NCBI RefSeq assembly: GCF_016808095.1
Contig: NC_068971.1
Location: 20,510,501-20,574,500 of the forward strand
Length of the DNA stretch: 64,000 nucleotides
Direction: 5' to 3'
Source of the DNA: Vigna angularis
Taxonomy: Eukaryota; Streptophyta; Magnoliopsida; Fabales; Fabaceae
The stretch's first letter is position 1; each line of letters starts with the position of its first letter. Below the pieces are notes generated by a model. It was given only the letters and a program-made list of their open reading frames with translations, ran no database searches and had not been told where the DNA came from. Shown in pieces: positions 20,858 through 32,800 of this stretch. Made by a program: the position numbers and the translations under genes.

Positions 20858-23800
20858 ATGAAGAAGACTATTTCAAGCGTCTGCGCCCTCAAAATTCCAA
20901 GAAAGTATTTTTGTACTGAGGGTGTGAAAGTTGCTGGTTCCGCTATTGGAGAGGCGTCCAATGTAAGCATACAGCATAGCATTGTCAATAATTATATTTT
21001 TCTAGTTGTTTATTGTGTGTGTGTACGAAATTGAATTCATTTACATAGTGTTAGAGCAATACGGGGATAGTTATTTTTGAAATAGATTTTGGAAAATACA
21101 AATTTTAGCTATATAATTTGATCAAACGGACTTGATTCTTGTGTTTCTAAATTGTCCATTTGGTGTGGACATGCTTGAAGATTGTAACCCTGTCTTGTTG
21201 ATACAGCTTCATGTTTCTTCTTTGGAAGATTCCTTTAATATTCATTGAAAGGTGCAACCTAGTTCCTTTAATACTTCTAGGGAACAATCACATATTGTGG
21301 GCTAGACTTACTTAAGACCTTCGGTAGTGATGGGATACTTTGATGGCATTTTGATGAACTTTCAGGTGATTATCAGTTTCGGATTGTGATTTTATAGTCA
21401 CTGTTTTACACAATCTGGTTGGGATTTGAGTTTGACATAATTGTTTTGAATAATATTTTGAAAAGTTTCGAGCAATATATTTGGTATTTGTCTTTTATTA
21501 TAACTGAAAATTGAGTATTTCCAGGAGAACCAATTTTGATCTTAATGGAAATTCAGATTTGAATTACATTAAAACTGCTGAGAAACAATTGGGATCTCAA
21601 GGATCATGTCTGGGACAAAATAGAAGGTAGGGCTGCAAATATTTTTTTGTTTTTATCAATAATCAACGTCCAAAAATGTACTATAGAAGACTATCTTTGA
21701 CCAGAATATTTATTTACTAAGTAGTCAAGATTGTGCTATAGTTGCAGTAGCACTGTGGAGGAGTAGTGGGAGCAGCCCTAGACTTCTATGTGATTCAAAT
21801 AATGGTGTGGAGCCGTTTTCAGTACTGCTCATAGTGGCTAAAACAATGGTCTTTTTAGGCTATAGTAGCGTCACCTTGATGGTTCTTAAAACCCCATTTT
21901 TACCACTATAGTAATATTTGTTTAAGGGTTCTGGGTTGAATTGTGATTTCTCCCCTATTTTCTGGTGTTTTGCTTCAGAAACAAACATCGGATTTGAAAG
22001 CCTCTTCCTTGGCCATTCCACGAAAATTACCTCTGCTCATTTACACTGTATATAACATTTTTTTTTCCATTGTTCTGATCTATCTTATTTCTCTAAACTT
22101 CCCAGTTCACATTCTTCTCATATTAATTTAATTTGTGGTGTTCGTTTTCGTTTGTCATATTTCATTCTTTTGACTAAATTACATGTTCCTAGATGGAAAG
22201 TGATCGTCTTGGTAAACTGTGACTTATATGTGTAGTCTAAATTTTAGTTTTTATTAAAATGTTTAATATAGAGGTCATCTCACTATCCTCTATCCTACTG
22301 TTGCCTGCTGCTGTATTGTTAATTATTAATACCATAAAGACGCAATACCCTTTGGTTTGGGTAATAAAATAGAAAGGCAGCATACAACGTTCCTTTCAAT
22401 CCTCTCACTTATGCTGCAAGCTCTTGTTTCAAGTAGCAAATTTACAAACAGAAAGGAAAAACACCAAGATAACAAAGCTCTTCCCATCTCCTTCTACAAG
22501 CATCTCTGGCAACTAGTACTCCACTTGACTAAGAAAACCTTTCAATGCTGACCATGAACATTTCAAGCACTGAGAAGATTCAAATGTCTTTAGCCTTTCT
22601 CATCATTGGTTGCCGCAGCTCCCAAGCTGGTCTCCAGTTCACATCACTGTAATACCCAGAAACCCATCCAAAGATCCTCTATTAGTACTCTAAATCTTCA
22701 AATCACAACTAAAAGCAAGATCTCTCAACCAAATTTCTTGGCAATGACCCCTTACCCACTCAGGGAATGTTTATTTAGGTATTGGTAGCACTGATTTTGA
22801 GAGAATTGATTAGGCTAAACAAATTGATTCGCATTTGGAAATGATAGTTTAGAAGTATGTTAACGCTGAAGTGTTATCACCATTTATATATTAACATAGA
22901 TAATATTATTATATATGTTCTGTGGGTCCCACGCCTAGAATAAATACTTGTCAACATAAAAGCTAAAAGAATTTGCTTATCCAAGAAATTCTGCTCACTG
23001 TAGAATAGATTTGGAGAATTCCCAATGTTCTTCAGAATCTAGGCTGCCCCATTTTCTGAGGAAACAGCCATTTGGATTTTTCCACATAGGTATTCACTAG
23101 GTCGAATCTTGCTATATTCATGACTACTTGGTTACAATCTATGATGTTAATCAAGTATCTTGCTCAACCATCGTGTTTGCTCAACTCATTTGAAGCCACA
23201 TCAACTACAAACCAGAAGGAAACACCAAAGTTGAGCAACTTACCATCGCTCCCCCATGCGAGGAGCTCTCTGCTTTAACACCAATCTGTATCATTATTAA
23301 GTTGGGCAACTACCCTTATTCATGTGATCCATAAACTCTATGAATTAACTCAGACTGGAATCATTTTTTTGTTGGGCAACTTGTCCTTTCTTCCTTGAAC
23401 AACAAGCTCTTTGGCTAAATCAATCGCATCAAAGGAGAAATTGTGACATGATTCTTTTCTTTTATTAAGTTGAGGAGGATTGTAGATGAGTAGCATTATA
23501 TCTTTAATTTATATCTTTTACCTTAAGTTTTACTTCTAGTAGTTTATTCTTGTTACATTGATTAAAGTAATGACTGTGATTACTCAGTCCTCAATTTCTT
23601 TGTAATCTTTGTCAATTATCATCACATATCCCGTACTCACACCTTTATTCATTTTCACATTACTATATTAGTTTATATTGAAAGATAATCATTTCCACTA
23701 TGGAATATCAAATGAAAATGCCCTATTCATATTCTTGAAAATTTGCAGGAGCATGAGAAGAAGCACATTGTTAGCAAAATTATTCCACAGTATGATATTG

Positions 23801-26800
23801 CTATTGTTGGAGGAGGGATGGTTGGCATGGCTCTTGCTTGTTTCTTAGGTGGGTAATAATCTGCATGGAGATGGGTGTGTCTAAGTCATGTTTTGTGGGA
23901 AATCAAATAGTATTTTAGGAAAGAATAAATTAGGAAATTTGTGTATTTCATAACAAGTATATATTTTATTGTAATCGGTACAGATTTGAATAAATAGGGA
24001 CAATCCCATAAATCAAGGGATTCTAGAATAGAATATAGTTATTATATTTCCTAAAATAGCTTAGGTCTCCCGTATATATCTTGTATGATCTCTTTGTAAT
24101 AAAATCATCAATTTCCATTTAACCTAATTTCCACATGGTATCAGAGCCATGGTTAGAGCCTATCCTAGCGAGTTCTAAGTGGGCATTCTATTCTTCTATT
24201 CCACCCGCTATCGGGCCGTTATCGGACCACCCAATTTCTACTATCACGTACGAGATGTCTATACCTCGGCGTGAAGGGGTGTATTGGAAGTCCCACATCG
24301 ACTAGAGATAAGGTCAATTCTTAGTTTATAAGTGGATGCAAACCTCACCCTACAAGCTGGTTTTGTGGGGTTGAGTTAGGCTTAAAACCCACTACTAACA
24401 TGGTATCAGAGCCGATGGTTGGTGTTGGTGACCAAGGCTCAGACGAGGGTAATGATCCCTATATCGAAAGTCTTCTTGGCAAGGGTTCCAGGAAAGCGAG
24501 ACCCGTTAAGATGAACGGCGGTATAGAGGGCAACTCGTGATTGAAGGGGATGCTTCCGCTGAAAGTTTATAAGTGGGAAGACCCATTAACTCATTGCCTT
24601 AAGGTTTTGGGTAAAGAGTGGTGTCAACTACTTATAAGGTTGGACTCACATCTCATTGCTCACTGACTTCCCGGTCAAAAACCTCCCCCTTGATACTTCC
24701 AAAATAGTGTTCCAAAAAATCTCTGGGGGGAAGCTGTTCTTACAGCAACACAGTCTTAGGATCAAAAAGCCCTATGGAAGCTTTGTCGTCTTTCTATCCA
24801 AACCTATCCACTACAAATAATCTTAAACCAAGAGTTTTTGGGTGCATCTCATATGTCCATATTCATAATACAGACAGGGGGAAACTTGATCCTAGAGCCT
24901 TAAAGTGTGTCTTTGTTGGTTACTCACTCACTCAGAAAGGGTATAAATGCTACCACCCCCCATCCAAAAAATTCTTTGTGTCTAGGGATGTTACCTTCAA
25001 TGAACAAGAGGGCTATTTCCATCAACCTTATCTTCCGGGGGAGAGTTTCAGGGAAGATAAGGAAAGTAGTAATTCTGGTTTTCCCATTCTTCCAGACCTG
25101 ATATTTGAACCTAAACTAGATCAAATTGAAGTTGTACCAAGTGAAATAGGTCAAGAAAGTGAAATTAATTGTGAAGCTGATCAAGGAGATGTTGAAGCTG
25201 GAAAATTTGGTAAGAAGCTGGTATACTCAAGGAAGACTAAGGCCATTCCAGGATCAAGCAATGTTCAAGAATCCAACTCAAATCCACAAAAAGAGGTAAC
25301 AATTTTTTCTCCAGCTGTGCAGGCTGAAATTGAAACCCAAAATGATCTTGAAATTGAAACCCAAAATGATCTTGACCTCCCAATTGCCATTAGAAAAGGG
25401 CCAAGAAAATGCACCAAACAGCCACTCTACCCTCTCTCAAATTACCTGTCCTTTGAAAATCTCTCTCCTACCCATAAAGCCTTCCTAGTAAACCTAAACA
25501 CTACACTCCTACCTAATACCCTATCTGAGGCATTGTCTGACAGAAAATGGAGGCAAGCCATGGATGTAGAGATGGAGGCGTTAGAGAAGAACAACACCTG
25601 GGAGTTAGTCACCTTACCAATAGGAAAGAGGCCAGTTGGATGTAAGTGGGTTTATACAGTGAAATACAAGGCTGATGGATCAATTGAGAGATATAAGGCA
25701 AGACTAGTTGCCAAAGGGTTCACCCAAACCTATGGAGTTGATTATTTGGAGACCTTTGCTCCGGTTGCCAAAATGAACACAGTTAGGGTGATATTGTCTC
25801 TTGCTGCCAATTATGGCTGGAACTTGGAACAATTTGATGTTAAGAATGCTTTCCTACATGGAGACCTTGAAGAAGAAATTTATATGGAGATACCTCCGGG
25901 ATACGGTAGAGACGTTGTTACCAACACTGTTTGCAAGCTGAAAAAGGCATTATATGGGCTAAAACAGTCCCCCCGTGCTTGGTTTGGCAGGTTTACTAAA
26001 GTTATGACAGGTCTAGGTTACAAACAAAGCCAAGGGGACCATACTTTGTTCTTTAAACATTCCAAGTCAGGGGGAGTAACAATATTATTGGTGTATGTGG
26101 ATGACATAATATTAACTGGAGATGATAAAGAAGAGCAGCGATTGTTGAGCCAATGCTTGGGCAAGGAATTTGAGATCAAGACCTTGGGAAAACTAAAATA
26201 TTTTTTGGGAATTGAAGTTGCCCACTCCAAGAAAGGGATATTTATATCCCAGCAGAAGTATATCACTAATTTGCTCAAGGAAACTGGCAAGGCAGCGTGC
26301 AAACCTGCTAGTACCCCATTAGAACCAAACATAAAGCTTGGAAATGCAGAAGAAGATGTTGCTGTTGAAAAAGAGATGTACCAGCGATTAGTGGGCAGAC
26401 TTATATATTTGTCTCATACCAGGCCAGATATTGCCTATGCAGTGAGTTTAATTAGCCAATTTATGCATAGCCCAAAGGAGACCCATTTACAAGCTGCCCA
26501 CAGAATTTTACAGTACCTTAAAGGAACTCCAGGAAGAGGGATTCTATTCAAAAGGAATGGTAATGTGAAGCTTGAAGCCTATACTGATGCTGATTATGCA
26601 GGGTCAATTGTGGATAGGAGGTCAACTACAGGATATTGCACCTTTCTTGGAGGAAATCTTGTGACTTGGAGAAGCAAAAAGCAGGGTGTTGTAGTGGCTC
26701 GGTCCAGTGCTGAAGCGGAATTCCGAGCCATGGCACAAGGTATATGTGAGTTGCTATGGCTTAAAATCATCTTAGAAGACTTGAGGATAAAATGGGAAGA

Positions 26801-29800
26801 ACCTATGAAGCTCTATTGTGATAATAAGTCAGCAATCAGCATAGCCCACAACCCAGTGCAGCATGATAGAACAAAGCATATTGAAGTAGACAGACACTTC
26901 ATCAAAGAAAAGCTTGATAGTGGCTTGATATGCACTCCATATGTGTCCTCTCAAGATCAAATTGCACACATTCTTACCAAGGGGCTGGGCTGCCACAATT
27001 TTGAGAAGATTGTATCCAAGCTGGGAATGGAAAACATCTATTCACCAGTTTGAGGGGGAGTGTGGGAAATCAAATAGTATTTTAGGAAAGAATAAATTAG
27101 GAAATTTGTGTATTTCATAACAAGTATATATTTTATTGTAATCGGTACAGATTTGAATAAATAGGGACAATCCCATAAATCAAGGGATTCTAGAATAGAA
27201 TATAGTTATTATATTTCCTAAAATAGCTTAGGTCTCCCGTATATATCTTGTATGATCTCTTTGTAATAAAATCATCAATTTCCATTTAACCTAATTTCCA
27301 GATGTTTTTTGTAGATTCTGTTAGAAATATGCAGCCGAGTGTTTTGTTATCGGACAATAACTAGGAGCGGGTGAATTGGTTTTACATTAACCATAACTTC
27401 TTTTTAGAAAATTTTCCCTTTTTAAAAGAAAAATTAACTTCACGCTACAAAAAATCACTTCATATTAAAGCAAGTAAATAAAAGAGTATGATGAAAGAGA
27501 AGCTTGCACAAGTGATTCTTATACTGGTTTAGATCAAAAGATCATACGTCTACTTGTTAATCTCTTTAAAAAGAAGGATTAACCAATAACTAATAATAAC
27601 CAACAACTTACAAAATAGAGTAAAGAAAGAGGTTTAGGGATAACCTCACTTGACAAACAAGAGATGACAAACACTTCCTTTTTGACACACAAAAGGATGC
27701 ACAGCTTGACTTGCTAGTGCATATATGTTTTTCTCTTAGACATACTAAGACAAACACTCACTTCTACTACCACAAGATTCACTAGCTCACACTTAAAGCA
27801 CAAAGTTCAAGTAAGCACTTAGTTCTCAAACCATTTAAGTAACTTTAAAACAGCTCATAAATGAGGTATATATAGGCTCAATTCAAAATTAGTTCAGAAG
27901 ATGAAGAGTCTTCTTGCAACTGTTGTGGATAATCAATTATCCCAATTGATAATCGATTATCTACAAACCTTTTCAAAAGATAATTTTCCTGAGATAATCA
28001 ATTATCCCAAGTGATAATCGATTATTTGTGAGTCATTTCAAGAGTTGTTCTTTTGAGATAATCGATTATTCGAAGTGATAATCGATTATTTCATAGAACA
28101 TTGTCATTTCTGACTTTAACTGGAATAATCAATTATCCCAAGTAATAATTGATTATTCCAATGTGTTTCTGAAATAATGCCTTATTCTTTTAGTTCTTTG
28201 TTGTGACCTTGACAAAGTTAAGTCTAAAAAACAATTACAAATAACTTATTACAAAAGCTTTAATTGAATAACAATTTCTCTAATCTTCACATCCAAGGTT
28301 AGCTTCATCATCAAAACTCTTTTGACTTCAATTCAACCTTGTTGCTAACAATCTCTTTCTTTTTTGATGATGATAAAAAACACTTGTTTAAAGCTTTTGT
28401 AATTACTTGCATATGCACATCTTAGAAAAGAAAATGAAATTAGAGGTATAGATATTGCTTTAACACTTAACCTCTAATATCATTTTCTTTTCTAAGATGT
28501 GCATATGGAGGTAATCATAAAAGCTTTAAACAAGTATTTTTCATCATCATAAAAAAGGGGCAGATTGTTATCAACAAGGTTGAATTGAAGTTAAAAGAGT
28601 TTTGATGATGAAGCTAACCTTGGGTTTGAAGATTAGAGAAATTGTTATTCAATTAAAACTTTTGTAATAAGTTATTTGTAATTGTAATTTTAGACTTAAG
28701 TTTGTCAAGGTCACAAGTTAAAGATAGCTCAAAGAATAAGGCATTATTTCATAAACGCACTAGAATAATCGATTATCACTTGGGATAATCGATTATCCAG
28801 TTAAAATTAGAAATGACAATGTTCTTTGGAATAATTGATTATCACTTGAGATAATCGATTATCCCATAAGAACCATTCTTGAAATGGCTCGCAGATAATC
28901 TATTATCACATAATTGATTATCTACGACAGTTGTGAGAAGACTCTTGGTCTTTTGACCTATTTTAGAGTTGAGCCTATATATACCTCATTTCTGAGCTCT
29001 TTTAAAGTTACTTAAACGGTTTGAGAACTAATTGCTTACTTGAACTCTCTGTGCTTTAAGTGTGAGCTTGTGAATCTTGTGTTAGTAGAAGTGACTGTTT
29101 GTCTAAGTGAAAAGCATATCTGCTCTAAAAAGTCAAGCTGCACATCCTTTTGTGTGTTAAAAGGAAGTGTTTGTCATCTCTTGTTTGTCAAGAGAGGTGA
29201 TCTCTAAACCTCTTCTCTACTCTATTTTAAATTATTGGTTAATCTCTTTTTTAGAGAGATTAACAACTAGATATAGGATCTTTTTTATCTGAACCAGAAT
29301 AAAAATCACGTGTGCAAACTTCTCTTTTATCATACTCTTTTATTTACCTGCTTTAATTTGAAGTTAATTTTTCTTTAAAAAGGGAAGATTTTCTAAAAAG
29401 AAGTTGTGTTTAACGTAAAACCAATTCACCCCTCTTGATTATTGTCCGATAACGAAACATTCTGCTGTGTATTTCTAACAGTTTCTATATTTGTAGATAG
29501 ACAAGCTTTAACAAAAGTCGTCAACTAATAATGTCTTTATTGAGTTTAACTTTTTTGTCAATTTGCACCTATTTAACCCCTTATCTCAACTCAATTAACT
29601 GACTCTAGAATCAGTTCAATTGTCAAATATTTCCGCATAGTTTTTCTGTCTATATTTGTGGTGACTATTGAACTGATTCTAGTTCGGATGCATAAAATAT
29701 TTGACAATCTGTTACATTATTAATATATGCTTTAATTTGACTTCTGCCTACTTGGATATATCCTTGGTCACTTGTTGTAGCCCGGTTTGGTTGTTGCAAA

Positions 29801-32800
29801 CCACGTCAATGGATTACTTATCACTACTGTATCAATAAAATTGTACTAAGTCGTCACCTGTATTCATTATGAGATATTGTTAAAAGTATTTTATGTTTTT
29901 TGTACATCACTTTTAATCATAATTAGATTTTTTTTTCTTCTAAGGTTCGAGGAGAAATTAAAAATGAATGGTTAGGCTTTTAGGATAGTAATTCAGTGCA
30001 TCTTAATCACCGTAAAGGTAGTATTTGGTAACTCCAGTTTTATCAAAGAGAGCATTATATAGCATGTATTTATCCAAATAGTTGATAGGGCTTTAAAAGT
30101 ATATGAAAGGAGGAAAAGAAATTAATTAGGTTGTAGGCTGTTAGGCGGTTAGGAGGCTTAGGAGGTCTGTTGGGTGGTTAGTGGTTGGTTAGCAGGAAGG
30201 GGTAAGGGGACACGGGTGTCTGGTGACAAACATGTTTTTTCTTTGTATAGACAGAACCATTGCATTCTGTGTGATGGGAGAGTGTTCCCTTGATAGTTTT
30301 TGGACAGTGTACTTTGTATTCTTTGTTCTCAAGTATAATAGACAAATTCTTTTCAGTATTCTGGGTGTGTGTGAGTGTGTTTTTGCGTGTGTGGTTGATG
30401 CTTAAAGAAATCTATCAAGTGGTCCGACCTCCCGGATCCCTTTGAGAGGAGAACATGATGGAAGGAAGAGTCAATACTTTGGAGGGAAGAGTAAGCTCGG
30501 TTGAAAGATCAATGGAAGAACTGAAGGAAGAAACCAGGGAGGTTCACCAAGAACTCAAAGAGTTAACCAGAATCCTAGGAAGAAGAACTAGGAACCAAGA
30601 CCGGGGTTCTGAGGGGAGTCAAGGGTTAGTGAATGGAGATAGGTTAGGGAAGGAGGACCTAGAGGAAGAACTGGAGGATGATAGGGGCGAAGTACAATGA
30701 AACTGGATGAAGCGGGTGGAATTGCCCACCTTTGAAGGGTTGGACCCGATAGGATGGATCTCCAAGGTGGAAAAATTCTTTGACATACAAAATGTCATCA
30801 AAGAGAGGATGAGATTGGCCTACATTTGCATGGAGGGTGGTGCAAGCTACTGGTTCAGATTCTGGAAAAAGAAAACCAAGAACCCTTCTTGGGAAGACTT
30901 GACAAAGGCTTTAATCAGGAGGTTCGGAGGGAGAGAGATGTTTTGTTTTTGAGAAGTTAGCAACAGTAAGACAAAGGGGGACGGTAGAAGACTATGTTTA
31001 GGAGTTTGAAATGCTGGTAGCCCAAACTAAAGAATTAACAAAAGAACAGTTGAGGTATTTCTTTGTTGGGTTGTAGGGAGAAATAAGGAGTCAAATCAGA
31101 CCCCACAACTCGAGGGATCTGCTGAGAGCTATGGAGATATCCAGAGATGTGGAGGAGGCCAGTAAAGACCCAAGAATGGGTGGAGGAATGTCCAGCAAGA
31201 ATAACCGGTCATGGGGGAGATACTAAGGGATCTAGAGTTGTGTCCAGAACATAAACGTTTAGGGGTGGTAAGAGTGGATAGGGTACTACAAGAAGTGCGA
31301 GTATCGTGAGGAAAGAAGGATCTAATAACACGATGGGGTCCAAAATAGGAAGAAATGCAGCAGGGGAAAATAGGAACCCACGGATTAGGAATCTTCCTTA
31401 CCCGGAATACATAAGGAGAAGGGAAGAAGGAAGATGTTTCCATTGCGAAGGTCCATACAACCCAGGGCACAAATGTCCAGAGAGGAGTATAAGGGTCTTG
31501 ATAATGGCTGAAGATGATGAAACTGGGGAAGAAGAGGGAGAAGGAGAAATGGAACAGAAACATATGGAGCTCTCATTCTTTTCAACCGGAGGTGTCACCC
31601 AAACTAATACGATGAAATTGCAGGGATGGGTGAAGGGGAAGAAGATACTAGTCCTAATAGATAGGGGAGCCAGTCACACTTTCATTTTAACCAAGTTGGT
31701 GGATCAATTGGGTCTAACAATGGAAGAAACGCCTTCCTATAAAGTGTGTCTAGGAGATTGCCAAAGGAAGACAACCCAGGGGTGTTGTAGTGACATATCA
31801 TTGTGGTTGGAAGGGGCAGAAATCAAGGAGAGATTTTACCTGTTCGAATTAGGAGGAGTGGATCTCATATTGGGGGTGGCTTGGTTAGCTTCATAGGGCG
31901 AAGTCAAGATCAACTGGGGAGACCTGACCATGAAATTTGGCCAGAAAAATAAGGAGGTTCTGATCTACACTGGTGTGGAGTTTGGGACAAACAGAATTAG
32001 AAGAATGAAGTAAGGGAGTGGCACATTTAACTCACAGTTGGAGGAGATTTTAGTTGAATTTAATGATTTTTAGGGAACCTACCGGTCTTCCTCCTAAAAG
32101 GCACCTAGATCACAAGATATCCATCAAGGAAGGGGTGGATCCGGTCAATGTAAGATCATACCGGTACCCACACTTGTTGAAGGCGAAAATAGAAAAACAA
32201 GTGACAAAAATGCTGGGAATAGGAATTATCAGACCCAGTAACAGCCCCTACTCCAGCCCTGTTATCTTAGTGAAGATGAGGGATGGCAGCTAGAGGTTCT
32301 GTATTGACTATCGGGCTCTAAATAGGGCTACCATCCCTGATAAGTTTCCAATACCGATAATAGAAGAGCTGTTGGATGAGTTGCAAGGGGCAACATATTT
32401 TTCTAAGGTGGATTTGAGAGTTGGATATCACCATATACGCATGAAGGAGGAGGACATCCAAAAAACAACCTTTCGAACTCACCAAGGCCACTATGAATTT
32501 CTGGTCATGCCATTTGGGTTATCCTATTCCGCATCGACTTTCCAATGTATGATGAACACGGTTTTAAGGCCTTATCTGAGACAGTGCGTCTTAATCTTCT
32601 TTGACGACATATTGATATACATAAGACATGGGAAGATCATAAGAATCATCTCAAACAAATGTTGGGGACATTGTGGCAGCAACAATTTTTTGCTAACGAA
32701 AAGAAGTGCGAATTTGGGAGGAAACAAATCAGGTATTTGGGCCACGTGATCTCTGGAATGGGGTGGAAATGGACAGTGATAAGGTAGCAACCGTGCTAGA

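Larger units (their letters stand above)
23894..27302 (+). mobile_element. Ty1/copia retrotransposon with near-identical LTRs and deleted 5' coding part (copia-1)
   Basis: The LTRs are 242 bp (23894-24135 and 27061-27302). By eye they are identical except for the penultimate base (CA versus GA at the 3' end). The 5 bp target duplication tgttt is perfect (23889-23893, 27303-27307). The primer site TGGTATCAGAGCC (tRNA-Met) starts at 24136, and the purine tract GAGGGGGAG lies just before 27061. Gag, protease and the integrase core are missing, and a 0.6 kb non-coding, TRIM-like leader stands in their place. LTR identity indicates recent insertion. The intact RT/RNase H frame supports that. Confidence 0.92.

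Noticed and set aside
24136..24148. TGGTATCAGAGCC as part of a tRNA gene
   Set aside because: It is the primer binding site complementary to initiator tRNA-Met; there are no cloverleaf arms around it. The same applies at 24401, 15759 (complement) and 38554 (complement).
26018..26332. Minus-strand frame opposite copia-1 RT
   Set aside because: Shadow of the intact RT frame.
27929..28160. CRISPR or operator array of ATAATCGATTAT palindromes
   Set aside because: The repeats form a ~64 bp minisatellite that is mirrored in the other arm of the foldback element; intervening sequence is also repeated.
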